Below are positions 8,028-16,822 of a stretch of 64,000 bases of DNA, piece by piece (position 1 is the stretch's first letter; every line of letters begins with the position of its first letter). The DNA is from UBA2227 sp036677505 (GTDB lineage Bacteria > Bacillota_I > Bacilli_A > Erysipelotrichales > Erysipelotrichaceae). The position numbers were made by a program, and so were the translations under genes. The notes below the pieces were generated by a model. That model was not told where the DNA came from and did not search any database. It worked only from the letters and a program-made list of their open reading frames with translations. The stretch spans positions 1 to 64,000 of the forward strand of contig JAVBWK010000030.1 of NCBI GenBank assembly GCA_036677505.1, read 5' to 3'.

Positions 8028-8188
8028 CATAATCTGTCAAAATCTTTCATATCTTTGCAAAATGACAGTAGTTCACCTTATATTCGAACATATGAATGAG
8101 CGAGATTAAACCGATAGAGTTTTTGTGTCTTGTGTTTCATAAAATGAGTGTCTTATGACAAATTCACTCAAAATTGTGCAAAAAAATA

Positions 8189-8202
8189 CGAAAACAGTTT
8201 CG
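8189..8202. promoter_or_regulatory. LacI-family operator, autoregulatory copy
   Basis: CGAAAACAGTTTCG resembles the GAAAACGTTTTC boxes in front of the glucan genes. It lies about 70 bases before the LacI-type regulator start and upstream of its -10 TATAAT (8233-8238), fitting autoregulation. Confidence 0.5.
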
Positions 8203-8259
8203 CTACCTCATTTTCTTTTAAATGGGATGTGATATAATGTGACAAAAGGGGGTCTTCGC

Positions 8260-9255
8260 ATGGTAGATATCAGAGATATTGCGAGACTTGCCGGGGTATC
8301 AACGGCTACAGTTTCCAAGGTATTGAACAATTATTCGGAAGTAAGCGATGCCACAAAAGAACGTGTGCTTAAAATCGTAGAAGAAGTCGGCTACATTCCT
8401 AACTCTAGTGCCAGAGCATTGAGTACGAAACGCACATGGCTCATTGGAATTGTATATTCCGAGCATCTGAATATCGGTCTTGAACATAACTATTTTTCTG
8501 GTGTACTGGAAGCATTTAAACGCGAAATCGAAAATTTAGGTTACGATGTCGTATTTATATCAGGCAGGGACATCGGGTATTTAAAGCGTTGTCAAGTGCG
8601 TAATGTAGATGGTGTTTTTGTCGTGACGGCGGATTTGATGGATACCGGTCTCACAGAGCTTTTTGACAGTGATATCAAGTGCGTTACGACAGACGTCCCT
8701 TACAAAGCAGTTCCGTTAGTATATTCGGATAATCGGCAAGGCAGTTTGCTTGCAGTCAGACACCTGGTCGAACTGGGTCATCGCCGGATCGCGCACATCG
8801 CCGGACCTTTGACATCGATTGCCGGGCAAGAGCGTTTGGAAGGGTATCGTCAGGGGTTGGCTGAAGCCGGAATAGAAACGGATGAATCACTGGTCATTGA
8901 GGCACCGGAATATGACAGCCAATCAGGATATGCCTGCATGAATAGGCTGCTTGAATTGCCCAATCCGCCAACCGCGGTATATGTTATGTGTGACTTGAGT
9001 GCGATGGGAGCCATGTATGCGATCAATGAAAAAGGATTAAAGGTCGGAGAAGACATATCGATTGTCGGCTTCGATGACATTGAGCTGGCATCACATACGC
9101 ACCCTGCACTTACGACGATCAAACAGGATCGAAAAGCGATCGGCAGAACCCTGGCTCAAATTCTGAATAAGAGCATAAATAATGAAAAAGTAGATGAGCG
9201 TACATTGATCAAAACGAGACTGATCACAAGAGAAACCACGAAATCAAGAAAATAA
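8260..9255 (+). CDS. LacI-family transcriptional regulator of the beta-glucan locus
   Basis: 331 residues from the ATG at 8260, chosen because AAAGGGGGTC lies just upstream and because the HTH then begins at once with MVDIRDIARLAGVSTATVSK. The N-terminal DNA-binding domain (1-50) ends in the hinge YIPNSSARALSTKR; the rest is a periplasmic-binding-protein-like sensor with the usual C-terminal GFDDIELASHTHPALTTI. Family members repress sugar genes and are released by a sugar ligand. Context and five similar operator boxes (8189, 9339, 10265, 11980, 28359) point to control of the beta-1,3-glucan genes; the inducer is probably a gluco-oligosaccharide (inference). Confidence 0.93.
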   Translation: MVDIRDIARLAGVSTATVSKVLNNYSEVSDATKERVLKIVEEVGYIPNSSARALSTKRTWLIGIVYSEHLNIGLEHNYFSGVLEAFKREIENLGYDVVFISGRDIGYLKRCQVRNVDGVFVVTADLMDTGLTELFDSDIKCVTTDVPYKAVPLVYSDNRQGSLLAVRHLVELGHRRIAHIAGPLTSIAGQERLEGYRQGLAEAGIETDESLVIEAPEYDSQSGYACMNRLLELPNPPTAVYVMCDLSAMGAMYAINEKGLKVGEDISIVGFDDIELASHTHPALTTIKQDRKAIGRTLAQILNKSINNEKVDERTLIKTRLITRETTKSRK

Positions 9256-9275
9256 GGAGCACGGCTCCTTTTTTG
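9254..9275 (+). terminator. Terminator after the LacI regulator
   Basis: AAGGAGC-acg-GCTCCTT followed by TTTT: a compact Rho-independent terminator overlapping the stop codon region. Confidence 0.75.
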
Positions 9276-9305
9276 ATGAAAATAGCCGAATTGGCGGAAT
9301 TAATC

Positions 9306-9333
9306 TTGTAAGCGCTTAACATCGTGTTATAAT
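9306..9333 (+). promoter_or_regulatory. GH16 promoter with cre-like box
   Basis: TTGTAA (9306-9311), a 16-base spacer and TATAAT (9328-9333) form a promoter. The cre-like box TGTAAGCGCTTAAC (9307-9320) covers the -35, so a CcpA-type protein would block polymerase binding. Confidence 0.6.
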
Positions 9334-9338
9334 ATTAG

Positions 9339-9352
9339 CGAAAACGATTTCG
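9339..9352. promoter_or_regulatory. LacI-family operator of the cytosolic GH16 gene
   Basis: CGAAAACGATTTCG lies just downstream of the -10 box, at about the transcription start. It is one of five related boxes in this locus. Confidence 0.65.
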
Positions 9353-9364
9353 AAGGAGGATAAC

Positions 9365-10078
9365 ATGAAAAATCGAACCTTAGTGTTTGAGGAAACTTAC
9401 AAAGAAGGCATTCTTCCGAGTGAGGAGAATTGGGATTATGATGTCGGAGGCGGTGGCTGGGGTAATAAGGAATTACAGTATTACACTCGGGCTGATACCG
9501 ACAATGTCAACATCCGTAACGGGAAGCTGGTGATAACCGCAATTAAAGAAGAGGTTGACGGTCATCCGATTACATCAGCAAGGCTGGTCACCCGCGGCAA
9601 GAAACACTGGCTCTACGGACGTTTCGAAATTCGCGCCAAGTTACCTGCAGGTGTCGGCACATGGCCGGCCATCTGGATGCTGGGCATTGATGAAGAAAAA
9701 GTCGGATGGCCGCGCATGGGAGAGATCGATATCATGGAACATGTCGGAAGAGACCAGGATACGATTCACTTCAGCTTGCATACCGGTAAGTACAATCATT
9801 CAAAAAGAACACAAATCACGCATACGACAAAGATTGAAGGAGTGAGCGATCATTTCCACGACTATGTCATGGAGTGGGATGAAGAAAAAATCTTGTTTGA
9901 GGTCGATGGGGTCGAGTATTGCCGGTTCTTAAAAAAGGACTATGCAGACTCATGGCCTTTCGATAAACCGCATTATCTGATCCTCAATGTTGCAATCGGC
10001 GGAGGTTTTGGCGGGAAGGCAGATATGGATTGTCTGCCGGCTTCCATGGAGATAGAATCGATCCGGATATATCAGTAA
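9365..10078 (+). CDS. GH16 family beta-glucanase (laminarinase-like), cytosolic
   Basis: A 237-residue single-domain GH16 enzyme without signal peptide. The catalytic motif GEIDIMEH gives nucleophile E120, helper D122 and acid/base E125. The N-terminal NWDYDVGGGGWGNKELQYY block and TWPAIWML are typical of laminarinases, which hydrolyse beta-1,3 linkages in glucan chains. Lack of export signal suggests it acts on imported oligosaccharides. SD AAGGAGGAT precedes the start. It is under a promoter with cre-like and LacI-type boxes and resembles the lipoprotein GH16 at 27437 along its whole length, so the two form an inside/outside pair. Confidence 0.92.
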   Translation: MKNRTLVFEETYKEGILPSEENWDYDVGGGGWGNKELQYYTRADTDNVNIRNGKLVITAIKEEVDGHPITSARLVTRGKKHWLYGRFEIRAKLPAGVGTWPAIWMLGIDEEKVGWPRMGEIDIMEHVGRDQDTIHFSLHTGKYNHSKRTQITHTTKIEGVSDHFHDYVMEWDEEKILFEVDGVEYCRFLKKDYADSWPFDKPHYLILNVAIGGGFGGKADMDCLPASMEIESIRIYQ

Positions 10079-10210
10079 TTTCTTGATTTCGACTCTGAAA
10101 TGACCGTATCAAACAGATGTGTCTTTGTTGAAAAAATCTGAATGATTATGAATACTTTCTGAAAAATCCGACAAAAATCAACGCAATTTTGATTTAAACT
10201 AAAAAAATGG

Positions 10211-10224
10211 TGGTAGCGCTTACA
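10211..10224. promoter_or_regulatory. cre-like box upstream of the solute-binding protein gene
   Basis: TGGTAGCGCTTACA; its reverse complement TGTAAGCGCTACCA matches the CcpA cre consensus at nearly all positions. Confidence 0.5.
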
Positions 10225-10264
10225 AATTGTTAAAATTTCATATTAAACGATTCATAAAATAGTT

Positions 10265-10276
10265 GAAAACGTTTTC
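10265..10276. promoter_or_regulatory. LacI-family operator of the solute-binding protein gene
   Basis: GAAAACGTTTTC is a perfect 12-base palindrome, 47 bases before the gene at 10324 and downstream of an AT-rich promoter region. Confidence 0.7.
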
Positions 10277-10323
10277 GTGACATGCTAATATGAAAATAGA
10301 AGTTATCCACAGGAGGGAAATAA

Positions 10324-11931
10324 ATGAAGAAATCACTTATTTTGTTATTTGCCTTATTCCTGATTTCTTCCATTCTGACAGGCTGTTCCGGTTATAAACA
10401 ACTGGATTCCAAAGTAGAGGGTGAGATTTCAATCATGCTCTGGTCTGGCGACGGCACGTTTATGGAAGACATCGGACGTAAGACTCTTACGCCGGAAGAT
10501 TTGAAAGGTCAAAACCAGGCAGCGGCTTATGCTGTTGCTCAAGCTTTCAATCAACTCTATCCAAATGTTAAGATTAATGTTTTTGCTAAGAGTGGCGGCC
10601 CGCACGATAATGGCGTGAGCTGGCAACAAGAACTTGAAAACTTCAAAGCAGAATACGGCCGTTATCCGGACGTATATGCAAGCACCGATTTGGTTGGCGA
10701 TATTTCCAAAGGATTGATTGCTGACTTATCACAATTTGACAATGACCCGCTGTACAAGACATTCAACAAATCCGTTATGGGTATGATGAATTACTACGGA
10801 TTCCAAGGCGGCGTTCCTCAGTTCCTTCAGCCGTGGGGCGTTTATGTTAACAAGGCTTTGGCCGAAGATAACAACTTGGACGTTCCGGGACCGAATTGGA
10901 CGATCGAAGAGTACACCAACTTTATTGGTAAGGCTGACGGTGTCAATTTCTGGGGCACGATGGATACCGAATTTGACTTTTTGCGCACCGGAACCAAGAA
11001 TTTTGAACAAATGATGTTCAACTACAACGGTTCAGGAAATTTCGTTGATTTGAATACCGATGAAGTCAAAGAATTAATCGACTACGTTCCTGAATGGTCG
11101 AAAGTAGCCGTTTGGACGCAGAGAGACTTAGGTTTAGTATCGGATGAAGTCATGAATGCCAACTGGTGGTGGGGCTTCAAATTCTTTATGGAAAACAAGA
11201 TTTTGACCTTGGGCGGCGATCCTTGGATGATGGGCGACTGCGCTAATCCGGACCCGAATCACTGGGGTGTATGTAAATCGTCGGATTGGGATATTTATCC
11301 GCGTCCGTCAACTGATTATCAGCCGAACACTGTCGGTGTAGTTCTTGACCCGTTGGCCGTATACAATCACTGTATGCTCGATGGCAATGCTGAATGCACC
11401 GAAGAAGAAAGTGCACAAACAAAATTGGCTTACACATTCGCAGCATTCTGGGCTGGCGATACTCGTTCTATGCAAGCTCGTGCAGACCAAATGTTTAAAG
11501 ATGGTGAAGTCTTAAAGACAGCATTGAATGACTCGTTCCCGTTGGTTACCGGTGATGAATTTGACAAGCAAATGGACATCTGGTTCTCAGCTCCGAATCA
11601 TGCACGTTTCAAAGATCCGGCAGTCATGCCTGGATTCCATGAAATATTGCGCATTTGGCAGGCAGGCCAGTTCTGGGCTGTTTCCGATAAAGCTTACCCG
11701 TGGTTCTATAACTTCGAAGGCGCAAGCCGTCCGATTCTTTATGAATGGATCAATATGTGGGATCCGGCTGTTGCCGGCGCAAGACGTACGGATGCCAACT
11801 GGGCCGACAACGTCAAGGCCAAACTTGGTGATTGGAACACAGCGTTCAACCAACGTTTCGAAGAAGCTTCAGTTTCATTGAAAAACGGTCTCAAACAATT
11901 CTACGGATATCAAGATTCCGATTTCGAGTAG
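10324..11931 (+). CDS. Extracellular solute-binding lipoprotein of a sugar ABC transporter
   Basis: The 535-residue protein begins with a lipoprotein signal whose lipobox is ILTGC (mature Cys at about 21). The body is a family-1-like sugar-binding protein, rich in Trp/Tyr (for example ANWWWGFKFFME and GGDPWMMGDC), as expected for an oligosaccharide binder that stacks sugar rings. SD AGGAGGG stands 7 bases before the ATG. It is monocistronic: own promoter region with cre-like and operator boxes, and a strong terminator at 11940. No permease follows directly; it may serve either of the two permease pairs at 14996 or 21197. High, separate expression of the binding protein would explain this arrangement. 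Confidence 0.88.
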   Translation: MKKSLILLFALFLISSILTGCSGYKQLDSKVEGEISIMLWSGDGTFMEDIGRKTLTPEDLKGQNQAAAYAVAQAFNQLYPNVKINVFAKSGGPHDNGVSWQQELENFKAEYGRYPDVYASTDLVGDISKGLIADLSQFDNDPLYKTFNKSVMGMMNYYGFQGGVPQFLQPWGVYVNKALAEDNNLDVPGPNWTIEEYTNFIGKADGVNFWGTMDTEFDFLRTGTKNFEQMMFNYNGSGNFVDLNTDEVKELIDYVPEWSKVAVWTQRDLGLVSDEVMNANWWWGFKFFMENKILTLGGDPWMMGDCANPDPNHWGVCKSSDWDIYPRPSTDYQPNTVGVVLDPLAVYNHCMLDGNAECTEEESAQTKLAYTFAAFWAGDTRSMQARADQMFKDGEVLKTALNDSFPLVTGDEFDKQMDIWFSAPNHARFKDPAVMPGFHEILRIWQAGQFWAVSDKAYPWFYNFEGASRPILYEWINMWDPAVAGARRTDANWADNVKAKLGDWNTAFNQRFEEASVSLKNGLKQFYGYQDSDFE

Positions 11932-11939
11932 AAGAACAT

Positions 11940-11970
11940 AGGGACATCCTCGGATGTCCCTCTTTTTTAT
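11940..11970 (+). terminator. Terminator after the solute-binding protein gene
   Basis: AGGGACATCC-tc-GGATGTCCCT followed by CTTTTTTATT: a long perfect stem with a T-run. Confidence 0.9.
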
Positions 11971-11979
11971 TAGAGTAAC

Positions 11980-12020
11980 GAAAACGTTTTCTTGCACTAA
12001 TGTAAGCGCTTTGATAAAAT
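11980..12020 (+). promoter_or_regulatory. Glucan operon promoter with LacI-type operator and cre-like box
   Basis: The operator palindrome GAAAACGTTTTC (11980-11991) abuts the -35 TTGCAC (11992-11997). A 17-base spacer containing the cre-like TGTAAGCGCTTTGA (12001-12014) leads to -10 TAAAAT (12015-12020). The layout combines local induction with catabolite repression for the large operon beginning at 12087. Confidence 0.7.
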
Positions 12021-12086
12021 AGAGATATAATAGAAACAGATATTAGTACTTAATAGAAACAATACGAAAAATCATGGAGGATCTCA

Positions 12087-14993
12087 ATGAAACGTATCGC
12101 AAAGATATTGCTTATCATACCGATGACTGCTACGATGCTTTTCGGTTGCGCGGTTGTTAACCAAAACACGGCACCGACTGAACAACAGACCCGGGCAGCC
12201 TATCAGTACTTGGCGACTTCGCTTAACCAGCCACGACTGACACATCTTGATTTTTGGCGAGTCAACTCGGCAACCCCACTGACAGATGATATTGAAGTGA
12301 CACTGGATACTCCGATGATTTTGAATGCGATGGAGTCCATTACCTTTACGATAAACACCGATGAACAGTCTAGAGTACAGCTTCAGGCTCTGATTCGAGT
12401 CACTGAGCGCACACTGATCAATCCGATTTTGCGTGTCAGCATCAATGATCTTATTCCGTATCGCGAATCAGCCACAGTCGATGTTGCTATCCAGTGGAAA
12501 GACGAAACAAAGAATTTCACATTAGACAGTTACGGTGATGAATCTTTGCCGAATCAGATATCAGATAACTCGTTTCGTTGGATCGATTTTTATAATAATA
12601 CTTACTCTTCCAGCCGTCCGCTTAATTACCTTTTTGATCAAGGTCCAAATACGGTAACGATTACCAATGTATCATCGGATCCGATCGAAATTTATGCATT
12701 AAAAGCTGTATCGCCTTGGATATTGCCGGGATACAGTAAACCCAATATAAACGAAAGCATGTTGAAGGGTATCGAAGAGCGTGTCAACGCCATCGCTTAC
12801 TCATCAAAAAATTCATCGTTTGTCCGGATGAGCTCGCATCCTTCCGTTTCTGTTTCTCCGTTTGATCCGGTGGATAAGAAACTGAATGTCATTGCCGGTT
12901 TATCTTGGAACAAGTCGGGACAAGCCATAAACTTCCCGATCACAGTAACGGAAAGCGGATATTACCACCTGGCATTTCACTATAATAATGAGAAACCGGA
13001 TTTTTCGGTGTTCCGCTCAATTTCAATCAATGGGGAAATACCGTTTAAAGAAGTAGAATACTATGCTTTTGCTCCGACAAAGACAGGACAGTGGGCAGTT
13101 GAAACGCTCAGTGATGCCAACGGGGATCCATATTGGTTCTATTTTGAGAAAGGCGAAAATCTGCTGACCTTAAGAGCTGAAAATGCTCCTATACAGGAAT
13201 CTCTGGATGCCATGCAGTTGCTCATTGATCACATTAATCAGTTTGCATTGGATATCCGCAAAATCACCGGTAAGGAAGTCGATCGTAACCGTACCTGGAA
13301 ACTGACAAACTTCCTTCCCGAAACCGAATCTGTACTGGAAGCGTATGAAGTTCTTTTGGAATCCGTTCTGGCACAAACTTCCGTCTATGCTCCCAACGGC
13401 TATGCTTCATCCACGCTTTCCTACTTACAAAAAGCTTTATTTAAAGTAAGGAAAATGCGGGTAGAACCGGATGAACTTCCGCTATATCTCGATGATTTGT
13501 ACAGCCAGACCGGATCTGTTACCGAGATGGTCGGTATCAGCCTGACAGAATTGTCGAGCCAGGCACTGTCTCTCAATGAGATTGCTATTTTTGATCAAGA
13601 AACAACCATGGTGGCTGAAGCAGGCTTACTTGATAAGATGAGTGCCGGTGTCCAGGCGTTTGTAGCTTCCTTTACCTCGAAGAAGTATGTTGCGAAGAAA
13701 GATCCCGAAATGCTCAATGTCTGGGTCAACCGTTCTATTACCTATGTAGATACCATGCAAAAACTAGTTGATGCAGATTTCACGTTAAAGACCGGCATTA
13801 AAGTAAAGATATCAGTCATGCCGGACGCCAACCGACTGATCTTGGCAAATGCGGCTAATCAGTCGCCGGATGTGGCTTTGGGATTAATGTCCTATATGCC
13901 CTTTGACTTTGCGATCCGGGGAGCTGCGCTGCCATTAAGTGATTTTGAAGACTATTGGGAAGTGGCCGACACGATGACTCCCGGAGCATTTGTCCCATAC
14001 TTATATGAAGGGAAATCGTATGCACTGCCCGAAACCCTGGACTTCCATACGCTGATATATCGTACGGATATATTCAATGGATTGAATCTGGATGTACCGG
14101 ATACATGGCGGGATGTACTCGATCTGCTTCCGGAACTGCAGCGATATGGAATGAACTTCTATTATCTGACTGCCGGAGGCGGTAGCTTGAAATGGTTCTA
14201 CCAGACCAGCCCGTTTATTTATCAGTATGGCGGTTCACTGTATGACAGCAGCGGATATCGCTCAGGAATCGACTCGGTTGAAGCTGTTGCCGGTATCCGA
14301 TTCTTAACCGAATTATTTACAACTTATTCCATACCCGAGCAAGTTCCTTCCTTCTATAATTCCTTCAGATACGGTACACTGCCGGTCGGTATCGCAGACT
14401 TCGGTACGTACTTACAAATTAAAAATGCTGCACCGGAACTTGCCGGTCAGTGGGCACTGGCTCCATATCCCGGAACGGTCAATGAACAGGGCGAGGTCGT
14501 ACGATGGGATATCGTCAACGGTACATCCGGAATGATTTTCGCCAATACCGACAAACCACAGCAGAGCTGGGATTTCATGAAATGGTGGATGTCGACCGAA
14601 ACGCAAACCGCCTTCTCCTATAATCTTCAATCGACTTACGGACCTGAGTATGTATGGCTGAGTGCGAATCTTGAGGCCGTGGCCAACTCTCCGATCGAAT
14701 ACGATGACAAACAGGTCATACTTGAGCAGTCCAGATGGCTCAATGATGTGCCGCGTACACCAGGTCAGTACATGCTTGAACGCGGCATGTCCGATATATG
14801 GAATACGACAGTCTTTGACGGAACACCGGTTAGAATTGCGATTGACCGTCAGAAACAGACGATCGATCGGGAAATCCGCCGGAAAATGGTTGAATTTGGA
14901 TTCTTGGACAGAAACGGTAACGTTCTTCGTCCGTATGTCGTTTATGATGTAGACTGGATCAGAGAACAAATCCAAAATGCGAAAGGAGAATGA
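12087..14993 (+). CDS. Large lipoprotein: glycan-binding-like N-terminal region fused to ABC solute-binding domain
   Basis: The 968-residue protein starts with a lipoprotein signal (MLFGC, Cys about 21). Residues about 40-400 look like beta-sandwich, carbohydrate-binding-like modules (for example ITFTINTDEQSRVQLQ and TVTESGYYHLAFHY). A helical linker (400-530) follows. From about 540 on there is a family-1 sugar-binding domain (TGIKVKISVMPDANR, SPDVALGLMS, LPETLDFHTLIYRTDIF, and the ending WDFMKWWMSTETQ). It is about twice the usual binding-protein length, which suggests capture of polymer at the surface and hand-over to the permeases. First gene of the 12087-25926 operon; SD GGAGG precedes the start, and it overlaps the sequence just before the permease gene. 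Confidence 0.82.
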   Translation: MKRIAKILLIIPMTATMLFGCAVVNQNTAPTEQQTRAAYQYLATSLNQPRLTHLDFWRVNSATPLTDDIEVTLDTPMILNAMESITFTINTDEQSRVQLQALIRVTERTLINPILRVSINDLIPYRESATVDVAIQWKDETKNFTLDSYGDESLPNQISDNSFRWIDFYNNTYSSSRPLNYLFDQGPNTVTITNVSSDPIEIYALKAVSPWILPGYSKPNINESMLKGIEERVNAIAYSSKNSSFVRMSSHPSVSVSPFDPVDKKLNVIAGLSWNKSGQAINFPITVTESGYYHLAFHYNNEKPDFSVFRSISINGEIPFKEVEYYAFAPTKTGQWAVETLSDANGDPYWFYFEKGENLLTLRAENAPIQESLDAMQLLIDHINQFALDIRKITGKEVDRNRTWKLTNFLPETESVLEAYEVLLESVLAQTSVYAPNGYASSTLSYLQKALFKVRKMRVEPDELPLYLDDLYSQTGSVTEMVGISLTELSSQALSLNEIAIFDQETTMVAEAGLLDKMSAGVQAFVASFTSKKYVAKKDPEMLNVWVNRSITYVDTMQKLVDADFTLKTGIKVKISVMPDANRLILANAANQSPDVALGLMSYMPFDFAIRGAALPLSDFEDYWEVADTMTPGAFVPYLYEGKSYALPETLDFHTLIYRTDIFNGLNLDVPDTWRDVLDLLPELQRYGMNFYYLTAGGGSLKWFYQTSPFIYQYGGSLYDSSGYRSGIDSVEAVAGIRFLTELFTTYSIPEQVPSFYNSFRYGTLPVGIADFGTYLQIKNAAPELAGQWALAPYPGTVNEQGEVVRWDIVNGTSGMIFANTDKPQQSWDFMKWWMSTETQTAFSYNLQSTYGPEYVWLSANLEAVANSPIEYDDKQVILEQSRWLNDVPRTPGQYMLERGMSDIWNTTVFDGTPVRIAIDRQKQTIDREIRRKMVEFGFLDRNGNVLRPYVVYDVDWIREQIQNAKGE

Positions 14994-14995
14994 TC

Positions 14996-15931
14996 ATGGG
15001 AAAATTTAAGAAATTAAGAAATGACATTCGTCGCAAAGTTGAAAATGGCACACTCTCGGAGTGGCTGGCTATCTTCTGGCTGTTATTGCCCTATGCTTTA
15101 ATGTTCTCCCTGTTTGTGGCGATACCGGTCGCGATTGCCATCGGACTGTCACTGACCTATTTTAACTCGATACAGTTCCCGGAATTTCAGGGTTTACTGA
15201 ACTATATCACATTGCTTACACAGGACGAGATTTTCTTGAAATTCGTACTGCCCAATACCTTTAAATACGCGCTGATCGTCGGGCCGGGCGGTTATTTCCT
15301 GTCATTTTTACTTGCCTGGATGCTTGCTCAGATCCAGGTGAAGGCACGCACTGTGCTGGCCTTAGCGATTTACACCCCCTCGATGGTCGGTGGAGTGTTT
15401 ATCGCCGTGGTATGGCGGACGCTGTTTTCCGGAAATGAAGCCGGTTATATCAATGCATTGCTGATTCAGTGGGGTTGGATCACCAAACCGATTCAATTCT
15501 TACAGGATCCGGCGTATCTGATGAATATCATGATTATCGTCGGTTTATGGAGTGCGATGGGTATCGGCTTTTTGGCTATGCTCGCCGGGATTCTCAATAC
15601 CAATGAAGAATTATACGAAGCGGCATATATCGATGGTATCAAAAATAAACTTCAGGAAGTCATCTATATCACAATACCTTCTATGCATTCGCAGATGCTC
15701 TTTGGCGCGGTCATGGCGATTGTCGGAGCATTTAACAGCGGTTGGATCGGAGTTGCATTATCCGGTTCTAACCCGACTCCGCAGTATGCAGGTCAACTCA
15801 TCATCAACCATATCGAAGATTATGGATTCCAACGTTATGAAATGGGCTATGCGGCTGCCATATCTGTGGCTTTGCTGCTGATGGTTTGGGGATTCTCTAA
15901 GCTGTCATACCGCCTGTTTTCAGATAGGTAA
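14996..15931 (+). CDS. Sugar ABC transporter permease, MalF type (first pair)
   Basis: 311 residues from the ATG at 14996, which has GGAG nine bases upstream; an ATG at 14990 is too close to that site. Six predicted membrane segments are visible, the first at about 25-50 (LLLPYALMFSLFVAIPVAIAI). The coupling-helix EAA motif is NEELYEAAYIDGIKNK near the C-terminal third. Forms the channel with the next gene product; the ATPase is not encoded here, so a shared MsmX-type ATPase is expected. Starts 2 bases after the stop of the large lipoprotein. Confidence 0.92.
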   Translation: MGKFKKLRNDIRRKVENGTLSEWLAIFWLLLPYALMFSLFVAIPVAIAIGLSLTYFNSIQFPEFQGLLNYITLLTQDEIFLKFVLPNTFKYALIVGPGGYFLSFLLAWMLAQIQVKARTVLALAIYTPSMVGGVFIAVVWRTLFSGNEAGYINALLIQWGWITKPIQFLQDPAYLMNIMIIVGLWSAMGIGFLAMLAGILNTNEELYEAAYIDGIKNKLQEVIYITIPSMHSQMLFGAVMAIVGAFNSGWIGVALSGSNPTPQYAGQLIINHIEDYGFQRYEMGYAAAISVALLLMVWGFSKLSYRLFSDR

Positions 15932-15942
15932 GGGGGTATATC

Positions 15943-16812
15943 ATGGCATTTCAAGGAACCAGAATCAATCCGAAAAGATTCGACAAGTCACAACTGAAAT
16001 TTTACGCCTTCTTAATTCCGATGGCCATCTTTATGGTATTGCCGGTCGTATACATCATCAATCAGGCATTTAAACCGCTGGATGAGCTGTTTATGTTCCC
16101 GCCGCGCTTCTTTGTCATTAAACCGACGATCGAAAATTTCACCGATCTTTGGAGGACTTCATCGACGACCGGAGTTCCGATGACCCGCTATCTGTTTAAC
16201 TCGATCGTTTCGACGACACTGACTGTATTTGCTTCTATTCTCGTCACGGCCGGAGCCGCGTATGTACTGTCTAAGAAGAAATTCAAGGCTAAAAACTGGC
16301 TGTTCAGTGTCAATCAGGTCGCGTTGATGTTTGTTCCGATCGCTGTTGCAATCCCGCGCTATCTGATCATTAAACAGTCCGGTCTGACCGATAATTTTCT
16401 CGCACATATTCTGCCTGCACTGGCCATGCCGGTCGGACTGTTTTTAGTCAAGCAGTTTATGGATCAGGTACCGGATGCAGTCATTGAGGCGGCGCGCCTC
16501 GATGGAGCCAATGACTGGCAGATATTGATTAAAATTGTCATACCTTTAGTTAAACCGGCGCTTGCGACCGTCGGTATTTTGACTTTCCAAGTGGCCTGGA
16601 ATGCCACAGAGGCATCAAGTTTGTATATCACGGACGAAACACTGAAGAACTTTGCTTTCTATCTGAGCTCACTGACCAATGCCTCCAACTCCATTGCCGG
16701 TGTCGGCATGGCTGCTGCGGCCGGTCTGATTATGTTTCTGCCGAATTTACTGATTTTTATCATGTTACAGTCGAAGGTCATGAATACCATGAGCCATTCC
16801 GGAATCAAGTAG
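15943..16812 (+). CDS. Sugar ABC transporter permease, MalG type (first pair)
   Basis: 289 residues with six membrane segments and the EAA motif IEAARLDGANDWQILIKI. The N-terminus FYAFLIPMAIFMVLPVVYII and the loop after the first helix fit MalG-like permeases. It is 11 bases after the MalF-type partner, with SD AAGGGGG. Together they form the inner-membrane channel for imported gluco-oligosaccharides (context inference). Confidence 0.92.
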   Translation: MAFQGTRINPKRFDKSQLKFYAFLIPMAIFMVLPVVYIINQAFKPLDELFMFPPRFFVIKPTIENFTDLWRTSSTTGVPMTRYLFNSIVSTTLTVFASILVTAGAAYVLSKKKFKAKNWLFSVNQVALMFVPIAVAIPRYLIIKQSGLTDNFLAHILPALAMPVGLFLVKQFMDQVPDAVIEAARLDGANDWQILIKIVIPLVKPALATVGILTFQVAWNATEASSLYITDETLKNFAFYLSSLTNASNSIAGVGMAAAAGLIMFLPNLLIFIMLQSKVMNTMSHSGIK

Positions 16813-16822
16813 GAGGGTGATT